This document shows positions 1 through 5,066 of a stretch of 5,066 bases of DNA, one piece after another. This DNA is from JAWVZU01 sp033722075 (GTDB lineage: Bacteria; Pseudomonadota; Gammaproteobacteria; Xanthomonadales; SZUA-38). Position 1 is the stretch's first letter, and each line of letters begins with the position of its first letter. Below the pieces are notes generated by a model. The model saw only the letters and a program-made list of their open reading frames with translations. It searched no databases and was not told the origin of the DNA. Both the position numbers and the translations under genes were made by a program. The stretch covers positions 1 through 5,066 of the forward strand of contig JAWVZU010000268.1 of assembly GCA_033722075.1 (NCBI GenBank). Reading direction: 5' to 3'.

Positions 1-2
1 TC

Positions 3-779
3 CCCTTCGTCGACAAGGTCGCCTACAAGCACACCTTGAAGGAACAGGCCATCGATGTAGCCCAGCAGACCTGCATCACCAAGGACAACATCGCCGTCGA
101 GGTCGACGGGGTCCTCTACCTCCAGGTCATCGACGCCAAGATGGCCAGCTACGGCATCGAGGATTACGTGTATGCCGCCATTCAGCTGGCCCAGACCACC
201 CTGCGCTCGGTGATTGGCAAGATCGAACTGGACCAGACCTTCGAGGAGCGCGACAACATCAACGCCCAGGTCGTGGAAGCGCTGGACTCCGCCGCCCAGC
301 CCTGGGGCATCAAGGTCCTGCGCTACGAGATCAGCAATATCCATCCGCCGCCGACGGTGACGGACGCGCTGGAGAAGCAGATGCGAGCCGAGCGCGAGCG
401 GCGCGCGGTTGTTGCCAAGTCCGAGGGCGAGAAGGAAGCCAAGATCAACGTGTCCCTGGGCGAGAAGGCCGAGATGATCAACCTGTCCGAGGCGCAGAAG
501 ATGAAGCAGATCAACGAGGCCGAGGGCAAGGCGCGCGAGATCGAGCTCATCGCCATAGCGACCGCAGAGGGTCTGCGCAAGATCGCTGAGGCGATCAACG
601 CGCCGGGCGGCGAGGCGGCGGTCAACCTGCGCGTTGCGGAGCAATATGTGCGCGAATTCGGCAACCTCGCGAAGGCCAACAATACGCTCATCCTTCCGGC
701 TGAACTGGCCGATATCGGGGGCGCGGTTGCGTCGCTGCAGAAGGTCATCGAGACCGGTCGGACTCACGGTAACCAGTAG
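3..779 (+). CDS. Paraslipin / stomatin-type SPFH-domain protein, 5'-truncated
   Basis: The reading frame is open from the left edge and the gene begins outside the window; a TTG at 36 is an internal Leu, since the residues before it (PFVDKVAYKHT) continue the family consensus. 258 residues are visible, ending at TAG 777-779. The first two thirds hold an SPFH (Band 7) domain with family hallmarks: CITKDNIAVEVDGVLYLQV, the ASYGIEDY segment, IGKIELDQTFEERDNIN, and PWGIKVLRYEISNIHPP. A charged helical segment follows, built of four consecutive 11-residue units (nt 420-551) rich in Glu, Lys and Ala, a typical hendecad coiled coil. A short C-terminal tail follows (VREFGNLAKANNTLILPAELADIGG). Family members are anchored by an N-terminal membrane segment (not visible here) and form large oligomeric rings organising membrane microdomains, often beside NfeD genes; E. 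coli QmcA is related. The kinase gene starts 8 bases downstream, so the two are probably co-transcribed. The family is clear; client proteins are unknown. Confidence 0.93.
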   Translation, partial: PFVDKVAYKHTLKEQAIDVAQQTCITKDNIAVEVDGVLYLQVIDAKMASYGIEDYVYAAIQLAQTTLRSVIGKIELDQTFEERDNINAQVVEALDSAAQPWGIKVLRYEISNIHPPPTVTDALEKQMRAERERRAVVAKSEGEKEAKINVSLGEKAEMINLSEAQKMKQINEAEGKAREIELIAIATAEGLRKIAEAINAPGGEAAVNLRVAEQYVREFGNLAKANNTLILPAELADIGGAVASLQKVIETGRTHGNQ

Positions 780-787
780 CTCGGCCC

Positions 788-2158
788 ATGGCGACGGACG
801 ACAAGAAGCACGCAAATGCCGATCAGCCCACGACGATCGCGCAGATCGACGCCGAGCAGACACGCCAGGAGGTCGGCTACCGGGACGCACTGGTCCGCAA
901 GTTGATCAAGGCGGCCGTTCATGACGAAGTCGAGGCACTACAGATCGAAAAGGAAGTCGAGAGCGGCGGCGTCGGCGCCATCAACATCGCTTTCGAAGCC
1001 AACCTGCAGCGGCGGGTCGCCGTCAAGTCCCTGAAGCGGGCCAGCTACGCCGAGCCCATGCTCGTGCGGGGCTTTCTCCGCGAGGCCCAGATCATTGCCC
1101 AGCTGGAGCACCCGAACATCGTCGCCGTCCACCGGCTCGAGGACAGCCCGGAAGTGGGCGTACATTTCAGCATGGGACTGGTGGACGGACGCAACCTCAG
1201 CGACATGTTCAACGAGCAGGCCGCACCCGACTACGACGGGATGATCGATCTGCTGCGGGTCCTGGGCCGGGTCTGTGACGCGCTCGAGTATGCGCACAGC
1301 CGGGGCGTCGTTCATTGCGACGTCAAACCGGCCAACATCATGGTGGGCGAATTCGGTCGGGTCTATCTCATGGACTGGGGTGGCGCGCGTCTCATGGACG
1401 GCACGCTGGAGGAAGCCGAGTCCGGGGACTGGGTCCGTGACCGGTTGCCGGAGCTTCCGGACGAGGAGGCTCGCGACCTCGTCTTCGGCACGCCGAGCTA
1501 CATGGCGCCGGAGCAGGCCCTGGGGAAACCGGTCGACGGTCGCACCGACGTTTTTGCCATCGGCGCAATCCTCTACCGCTTCATTGCCGGCCACGCGCCC
1601 TTCGCTTCGGAATCGCCAAACAGTTCGCTGCGGATGGCTCAGAGCAGTAGTTTCAAGCTCCTGGAACCGGGCGAGTTTGCCGGAATTCTCCCCGACAAGC
1701 TGTTTGCCATCACGCACAAGGCCATGGCGAGCGATCCCGACGAACGCTACGCGAGCATCGGCGAACTAAGGAAGGACATCCAGTCGATCCTGAGAGGCGG
1801 CGGCGCGCTGCCCAAGGTTTCCTTCGGTGCCGGGGAGGTCATCATCCGCGAGGGCGACGACGGCGACGCCGGTTACATCATCGTCCGCGGCGAGGTGAGC
1901 TTGCACCGGGATATCGACGGCAAGCAGATCGAGATCGGACGCCTGGGGCCCGGTGAAGTCTTCGGAGAGACGGCCATCTTTGCCTCCACTCCGCGAACGG
2001 CCAGCGTCATTGCCGAGAGTGACGTGAAGCTGATCAAGATCGACTCGGAGGTCATCCACGGGGAACTCAAGACCATGAAGCCCTGGATGGCCGCATTCGT
2101 TCGCGTGCTTGCCCGCCGCTTCGAGGAAAGCGAGTTCAGGCGCCTCAAGGGAGGCTGA
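788..2158 (+). CDS. Ser/Thr protein kinase with C-terminal cyclic-nucleotide-binding domain
   Basis: This 456-residue protein has no membrane segment, so it is probably cytoplasmic. After a polar N-terminal stretch (1-50), a Hanks-type kinase domain spans about 51-336: short Gly-rich loop (G60, G61, G63), VAVK lysine K80, helix-C Glu E99, catalytic loop HCDVKPAN (D178, K180, N183), Mg-binding DWG (D196) in place of DFG, APE at 240-242, subdomain IX Asp D254, and a late Arg at 320 (DPDERY). All catalytic residues are present; the HRD Arg is Cys177, making it a non-RD kinase. Residues about 342-450 form a cyclic-nucleotide-binding beta-roll with the cassette FGETAIFASTPRTASV (392-407), keeping the ribose-contacting Glu (E394) and phosphate-contacting Arg (R403). 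I infer that cAMP or cGMP modulates kinase activity in cis; ligand and substrates are unknown. ATG 788 lies 8 bases after the slipin stop with no clear Shine-Dalgarno sequence, which suggests translational coupling. A Deg protease gene follows 45 bases downstream. Confidence 0.93.
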   Translation: MATDDKKHANADQPTTIAQIDAEQTRQEVGYRDALVRKLIKAAVHDEVEALQIEKEVESGGVGAINIAFEANLQRRVAVKSLKRASYAEPMLVRGFLREAQIIAQLEHPNIVAVHRLEDSPEVGVHFSMGLVDGRNLSDMFNEQAAPDYDGMIDLLRVLGRVCDALEYAHSRGVVHCDVKPANIMVGEFGRVYLMDWGGARLMDGTLEEAESGDWVRDRLPELPDEEARDLVFGTPSYMAPEQALGKPVDGRTDVFAIGAILYRFIAGHAPFASESPNSSLRMAQSSSFKLLEPGEFAGILPDKLFAITHKAMASDPDERYASIGELRKDIQSILRGGGALPKVSFGAGEVIIREGDDGDAGYIIVRGEVSLHRDIDGKQIEIGRLGPGEVFGETAIFASTPRTASVIAESDVKLIKIDSEVIHGELKTMKPWMAAFVRVLARRFEESEFRRLKGG

Positions 2159-2189
2159 AGTCCTGCTCCGGACGAACCCAACCGCCCGC

Positions 2190-2195
2190 AGGAAG
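2190..2195 (+). promoter_or_regulatory. Shine-Dalgarno site of the HtrA/Deg gene
   Basis: AGGAAG lies 8 bases before ATG 2204, a good match and spacing. It supports this start and contrasts with the preceding kinase gene, which has no comparable site. It lies in the 45-base kinase-protease gap, which shows no terminator-like hairpin, so readthrough from the upstream genes is likely. Confidence 0.7.
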
Positions 2196-2203
2196 ATCTT
2201 CTC

Positions 2204-3337
2204 ATGACCGCCGAAACGGACATCGTCCTGCGCCGCCTGCGCTGGATCGTCTGGACCGTGGTCCTGGTCGTCATCGTCTGGCAGTTCGTGCCGCTGATTC
2301 AGCGTTATCTGTACGGTCTGGGGGCCGAGCCGCGGGCCGTTACCGCTCGCGGGGAACTCGCGGATGACGAAAAAACGACCATCAGCATCTTCGAACAGAC
2401 CCGGTCGTCGGTCGTATTCATTTCGACCACCCAGCGGGTCTTCGACTACTGGACCCGGGACGTTTTCAGCGTCCCTCGCGGCACCGGCTCCGGTTTTGTC
2501 TGGGATGACCTGGGGCACATCGTCACCAACAATCACGTCATCCAGGGCGCCTCGGAAGCGACGGTCCGCCTCAACGACGGGCGCAGCTACACGGCGGTGC
2601 TTATCGGAACCAGCCCGGCCCACGACCTGGCCGTGCTGCGGATCAACGTGCCCTTCGACGGGCCGCCGCAGATTCCACTGGGCACCAGCGGCGATCTCCA
2701 GGTCGGCCAGAAAGTCTTTGCCATCGGCAATCCTTTCGGCCTCGACTACACCCTTACCACCGGCATCGTCTCGGCACTGAACCGCTCGCTGCCCAACGAC
2801 GACGGTTCGTCCATCGAACAGCTCATCCAGACGGACGCGGCCATCAACCCGGGTAATTCCGGCGGTCCGCTGCTGGACAGTGCGGGACGGCTGATCGGGA
2901 TCAATACCGCCATCTACAGCCCTTCCGGGGCCTACGCCGGCATCGGCTTTGCCGTGCCCGTGGATACGGTCAACCGGGTGGTGCCGCAACTGATCGCACA
3001 AGGACAGTACATCCGGCCCAGTCTCGGCATCCGGATCGACTCGGATCTCAACGAAGCGGTAACGCGCCAGCTGAACCTGGAGGGTGTCGTCGTTCTCCGC
3101 GTCGAGCCCGGTTCAGCCGCTGAAGCCGCGGGCATCCGGGGGACGCGCAGCGACCGCCGCGGCAACATCATCCCCGGTGACGTCATCGTGGCGCTGAACG
3201 GCGTACCGATCACCAGTGTAAGGGACCTCCTGGCCGTTCTCGATGAGCAACGAATCGGCGATCAGGTCACGCTTCGGGTGTGGCGGGATGGCCGCGAACA
3301 GGATCTATCCGTCATCCTCCAGGGCGGCAACGGGTAA
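2204..3337 (+). CDS. Membrane-anchored HtrA/Deg-family serine protease with one PDZ domain
   Basis: This 377-residue S1C (trypsin-like) endopeptidase acts in protein quality control or stress signalling. A single hydrophobic segment (about residues 14-32, WIVWTVVLVVIVW) preceded by Arg residues has no visible cleavage site, so it should be a signal anchor placing the catalytic domain in the periplasm. The triad is His111 (TNNHV), Asp141 (HDLAVL) and Ser219 (GNSGGPL). GTGSGFVW, GQKVFAIGNPFGL and QTDAAINPGNSGG are family signatures. One PDZ domain covers about 272-372, with the linker QYIRPSLGI before it and PGDVIVALNGVPI inside it. Length and architecture resemble E. coli DegS (one anchor, one PDZ). 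However, segments such as GSGFVWDDLGHIVTNNHVI and LLDSAGRLIGINTAIYSPSGA look closer, from memory, to the Deg1-type proteases of chloroplasts, so I avoid the degS name. Start ATG 2204 follows a good ribosome-binding site. It is probably the last gene of the slipin-kinase-protease operon; its stop is 16 bases from the convergent cbpM stop. Confidence 0.94.
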   Translation: MTAETDIVLRRLRWIVWTVVLVVIVWQFVPLIQRYLYGLGAEPRAVTARGELADDEKTTISIFEQTRSSVVFISTTQRVFDYWTRDVFSVPRGTGSGFVWDDLGHIVTNNHVIQGASEATVRLNDGRSYTAVLIGTSPAHDLAVLRINVPFDGPPQIPLGTSGDLQVGQKVFAIGNPFGLDYTLTTGIVSALNRSLPNDDGSSIEQLIQTDAAINPGNSGGPLLDSAGRLIGINTAIYSPSGAYAGIGFAVPVDTVNRVVPQLIAQGQYIRPSLGIRIDSDLNEAVTRQLNLEGVVVLRVEPGSAAEAAGIRGTRSDRRGNIIPGDVIVALNGVPITSVRDLLAVLDEQRIGDQVTLRVWRDGREQDLSVILQGGNG

Positions 3338-3353
3338 GCAGCCCGAGCCCGGA

Positions 3354-3671
3354 TCAGCCTCTCTCGAAGCGCCTGAGCCGGGCGCGCAGAACTTCCAGTT
3401 CATCCAGCAGATCCAGCGCAAGCGCCGCGCCGGGGGCGTTGATGCCCAGATCGCGCTCCAGGCGAACGGCGCAGCGCACTCGGCGGACACTGACCGAACG
3501 GAAGCGCCAGCGGCTCGGATCACGGCCTCCGGGTTCTACGATGCCTTCTTCAACCAGCTCCATGATCCGGTCTTCGGATACGCTGCAGATCCGGCAAAGC
3601 TCGCCGAGCGTGAGCTCGCCGCCCTCGTCGAGGAGTTCGCCGGACAGAGATTGATGTTCGCGCCTTGTCAT
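3354..3671 (-). CDS. cbpM: Chaperone modulator CbpM (MerR-like HTH, DnaJ/CbpA modulator)
   Basis: CbpM in E. coli binds the J-domain of CbpA and restrains its co-chaperone activity. This product has 105 residues from ATG 3671, close to the usual length of about 100. It has a MerR-like helix-turn-helix segment (LTLGELCRICSVSEDRIMELVEEGIVEP), then RWRFRSVSVRRVRCAVRLERDLGINAPGAALALDLLDELEVLRARL, which matches the conserved CbpM C-terminal helices. There is no effector domain, so it is not a full MerR regulator. An in-frame GTG at 3677 would overlap the cbpA stop (GTGA). I prefer ATG 3671 because GGGAG at 3679-3683 sits 7 bases upstream of it but only 1 base from the GTG. Either way cbpA and cbpM are nearly or actually overlapping and translationally coupled. 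The stop codon converges on the protease gene. The assignment rests on sequence pattern plus the diagnostic position directly after a cbpA-type gene. Confidence 0.88.
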   Translation of the reverse strand: MTRREHQSLSGELLDEGGELTLGELCRICSVSEDRIMELVEEGIVEPGGRDPSRWRFRSVSVRRVRCAVRLERDLGINAPGAALALDLLDELEVLRARLRRFERG

Positions 3672-3673
3672 GG

Positions 3674-4618
3674 TCACACTCCCAGCGCTTCTCTTGGATT
3701 GAAATCAAGCGCCTTGCGCAGGTTCTCGTAGGCCGCCTTGTCCGACTCCGTTCGCGCCGGCGGCAGCACCAGCTCCAGCACGACGTAGAGGTCTCCGGGC
3801 CGGCTGGACGGAATTCCGCGGCCGGACAGTCGCAACTTGCGGCCCGCGCCGGATCCGGCAGGAATCTTCAGGTCGACGGGACCCCCCGGCGTCGGGGCCT
3901 TCACCGTTGCCCCCAGCGCTGCTTCCCAAGGCGCAACCGGCAGATGAAGCAATACGTCGCGGCCTTCGACATGATAATGAGGGTGGGGCTTGAACTGGAT
4001 CTCCAGCAGCAGATCGCCGGCCTTGCCACCGCCGATGCCGGGTTGCCCCTGGCCCGCCAGTCGAATGTGCTGGCCTTGCCGGACTCCCTTGGGAATACGT
4101 ACTCTCAGAGTCCGCTCGCGCACCCGCGGCCGACCTTCCTCATCCAGTTCGGTATGCTTCAGCTCGAGTTGTCGCGTCGCCCCCTCGTAGGCGTCCTGAA
4201 GATCGATCAGGACCTTCGCGTAGGTGTTCTCACCGCGTTCCCGGCCTCTGCCGCGAGGGCCAGCCCGGGAAGCAAACCCCTGCCCGAAGAGGCTCTCGAA
4301 GAAATCACTGAACCCGGCCGCATCGGCGTCGGAGAATCCGCCCCCGTGAAACTCGAAGCCCTCGTCCCAGTTCGGTGGTGGCCGGAAATCCTGGCCCGCT
4401 TTCCAGTTGGCGCCAAGCTGGTCATAGGCTGCTCGCTTTTCCGGGTCCTTCAGGACCTCATAGGCCTCGCCCACTTCCTTGAAACGATCCTCCGCATCGC
4501 TTTCCTGGCTCACATCAGGATGGTATTTGCGCGCCAACTTGCGGTAGGCCCGCTTGATCTCATCCTGGGAGGCCTCACGGTTGACCCCCAGGACCTTGTA
4601 ATAGTCCTTGAACTCCAT
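3674..4618 (-). CDS. cbpA: CbpA-like class B DnaJ co-chaperone
   Basis: This 314-residue Hsp40 would deliver unfolded clients to DnaK and stimulate its ATPase; E. coli CbpA is also a curved-DNA-binding nucleoid protein. The J-domain spans residues 1-69 (DYYKVLGV, KRAYRKLARKYHPDVS) with the essential HPD at 33-35. A Gly/Phe-rich linker covers about 71-128 (FRPPPNWDEGFEFHGGGF, FFESLFGQGF). Two beta-sandwich substrate-binding domains follow (about 130-290: VRIPKGVRQGQHIRLAGQGQPG, GDLLLEIQFKPHPHY, PVAPWEAALGATVKAPTPGGPVDLKIPAG, LRLSGRGIPS, GDLYVVLELVLPP). There is no CXXCXGXG zinc-finger region, which excludes class A DnaJ. Length is close to that of E. coli CbpA (about 306). ATG 4618 starts the J-domain exactly; only a weak GAG-type ribosome-binding sequence precedes it, and a 6-bp AT-rich inverted repeat lies just upstream. 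cbpM follows immediately in the same operon, supporting CbpA over a generic DnaJ paralogue. Confidence 0.94.
   Translation of the reverse strand: MEFKDYYKVLGVNREASQDEIKRAYRKLARKYHPDVSQESDAEDRFKEVGEAYEVLKDPEKRAAYDQLGANWKAGQDFRPPPNWDEGFEFHGGGFSDADAAGFSDFFESLFGQGFASRAGPRGRGRERGENTYAKVLIDLQDAYEGATRQLELKHTELDEEGRPRVRERTLRVRIPKGVRQGQHIRLAGQGQPGIGGGKAGDLLLEIQFKPHPHYHVEGRDVLLHLPVAPWEAALGATVKAPTPGGPVDLKIPAGSGAGRKLRLSGRGIPSSRPGDLYVVLELVLPPARTESDKAAYENLRKALDFNPREALGV
3679..3683 (-). promoter_or_regulatory. Shine-Dalgarno site that decides the cbpM start
   Basis: On the minus strand GGGAG lies 7 bases before ATG 3671 and inside the last codons of cbpA. Its spacing favours ATG 3671 over the in-frame GTG at 3677. 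Confidence 0.6.
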
Positions 4619-4626
4619 CGTCTCAG

Positions 4627-4640
4627 ATGAATTTATTCAT
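4627..4640. repeat. 6-bp inverted repeat (ATGAAT-TT-ATTCAT) before cbpA
   Basis: ATGAAT and its exact reverse complement ATTCAT are separated by two bases, 9 bases upstream of the cbpA start codon. The two-base spacer is too short for a good RNA hairpin loop, so a DNA-level operator for a dimeric regulator is more plausible than an RNA structure. It is also AT-rich in a GC-rich setting and could overlap the -10 region. Chance occurrence cannot be excluded. Confidence 0.4.
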
Positions 4641-4742
4641 TGTTTCCAGAAGCTTAGCGCAGCCTCAGGCAGGAACAAAGCGCCCCTGACGAAGGATACA
4701 TTGTGCTACCGGCCCAAACTTGCCATGCTTTATCCATTAGAC

Positions 4743-4747
4743 AGGGA
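4743..4747 (+). promoter_or_regulatory. Shine-Dalgarno site of the PAS gene
   Basis: AGGGA lies 4 bases before ATG 4752, slightly close but usable. It favours this start over the in-frame ATG at 4725, which has no ribosome-binding sequence upstream. Confidence 0.5.
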
Positions 4748-4751
4748 TCAT

Positions 4752-5066
4752 ATGGCTTTGAACAGCCCATCCAAGCACACCGATTCAATCCTCAAAGCTG
4801 TTGCCCGCACCTTGCCGGAGCCGGTCTTCGTCCTCGACGAGGACGGCACGTACGTGGAGGTGATCGGCGGCACGAGCCGCGACAAGTATGACGATCCCAG
4901 TGGGCTGCTCGGAAAGTCCATCCGCGACGTCATGGACAAGAAGCATGCCGACTGGTTTATCGAGTGGATTCACAAGGCGCTGGATCGCGGCGAGACGCTG
5001 ACCCACGAGTACGCGCTGGGCAGCCACGACGTGGACAATCCGAAGAGTGGCACCGGCCCGTCGGGA
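4752..5066 (+). CDS. PAS-domain signalling protein, 3'-truncated (N-terminal 105 residues)
   Basis: The frame is open from ATG 4752 to the right edge (315 bases, 105 codons), so only the N-terminus is seen. After a short leader with no signal peptide or membrane segment (MALNSPSKHTDSILKAVART), residues about 21-100 look like a PAS sensor fold: LPEPVFVLDEDGTYVEVIGG (first strands), then a helical stretch with GLLGKSIRDVMDKKHADWFIEWIHKALDRGETLTHEYAL. PAS domains of this style often sit before GGDEF, EAL or histidine-kinase domains; a diguanylate cyclase is my guess, but the output domain lies outside the window. No ligand-binding residue can be assigned. An alternative start at ATG 4725 would add nine residues (MLYPLDRDH) but lacks a ribosome-binding site. 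The gene diverges from cbpA and shares the 133-base intergenic region with it. Confidence 0.8.
   Translation, partial: MALNSPSKHTDSILKAVARTLPEPVFVLDEDGTYVEVIGGTSRDKYDDPSGLLGKSIRDVMDKKHADWFIEWIHKALDRGETLTHEYALGSHDVDNPKSGTGPSG

Larger units (their letters stand above)
4619..4751. promoter_or_regulatory. Divergent intergenic region between cbpA and the PAS gene
   Basis: This 133-base non-coding stretch separates two divergent start codons and must hold the promoters of both transcripts. It is the only sizeable non-coding segment in the window and is AT-richer at its cbpA end. I could not assign convincing -35/-10 pairs on either strand. On the plus strand TTGTGC at 4701-4706 resembles a -35 element, with CATGCT 17 bases later as a poor -10. 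No clear RpoH-type (CTTGAAA/CCCCAT) or CIRCE element was seen, although a heat-responsive promoter for cbpA would be plausible. Presence of promoters is inferred from gene orientation. Confidence 0.5.

Noticed and set aside
2192..2201. Perfect palindrome GAAGATCTTC overlapping the protease ribosome-binding site
   Set aside because: With no loop it cannot form a useful hairpin, and a 10-base palindrome is expected by chance fairly often; no supporting copies were seen.
1766..3001. Long minus-strand open frame (411 codons) opposite the kinase and protease genes
   Set aside because: It is a shadow frame of GC-rich coding DNA: composition is rich in Asp, Gly and Arg with no recognisable domain, and it overlaps two well-supported genes.
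3331..3345. CGGG-N7-CCCG as a terminator at the end of the protease gene
   Set aside because: The stem has only 4 pairs and no T-run follows.
3665..4630. Plus-strand open frame (321 codons) opposite cbpA
   Set aside because: It mirrors an unmistakable J-domain protein on the other strand and has no family resemblance.
4709..4724. Sigma-54-like promoter CGGCCCAAACTTGCC before the PAS gene
   Set aside because: The GG (4711-4712) and GC (4722-4723) are separated by 9 bases instead of the strict 10, and the -24 element is otherwise poor.
4619..4751. Heat-shock promoter or CIRCE element for cbpA
   Set aside because: No CTTGAAA/CCCCAT pair at proper spacing and no TTAGCACTC/GAGTGCTAA repeat could be found.
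4703..4891. Short plus-strand frame and overlapping minus-strand frames over the PAS gene
   Set aside because: They conflict with the PAS reading frame from ATG 4752, which has a ribosome-binding site and domain-like sequence.

Overview
The window is GC-rich bacterial DNA with tightly packed genes. Codon use and gene content (a CbpA/CbpM co-chaperone pair, a paraslipin, a membrane-anchored HtrA protease, a PAS protein) fit a proteobacterium, most likely a gammaproteobacterium. The genus cannot be read from the sequence. Nothing here looks like a mobile element, CRISPR array, rRNA or tRNA, and base composition is uniform apart from an AT-richer patch near 4627-4640.

Layout: positions 1-3337 carry three genes in a row on the + strand. 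They are (i) the 3' part of a stomatin/paraslipin-type SPFH membrane-scaffold protein, (ii) 8 bases later, a cytoplasmic Ser/Thr protein kinase with a C-terminal cyclic-nucleotide-binding (CNB) domain, and (iii) 45 bases after that, a membrane-anchored HtrA/Deg serine protease with one PDZ domain. The spacing suggests one operon. Positions 3354-4618 carry a two-gene operon on the - strand, cbpA (class B DnaJ-like co-chaperone) followed by cbpM (its small MerR-like modulator). Its 3' end converges on the protease gene with only 16 bases between the stop codons. A 133-base divergent intergenic region (4619-4751) separates cbpA from the start of a + strand PAS-domain gene that runs off the right end.

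Functionally, the region has an envelope and protein-quality-control flavour: a membrane scaffold, a protease that would act outside the inner membrane, and a DnaJ/Hsp70 co-chaperone system. The kinase may tie this to nucleotide signalling. It has a well-preserved phosphate-binding cassette in its CNB domain, placed after the kinase domain, which is the reverse of the eukaryotic cGMP-dependent kinase order. No wholly new system is evident. The kinase-CNB fusion and its association with the slipin and the Deg protease are the most interesting parts.
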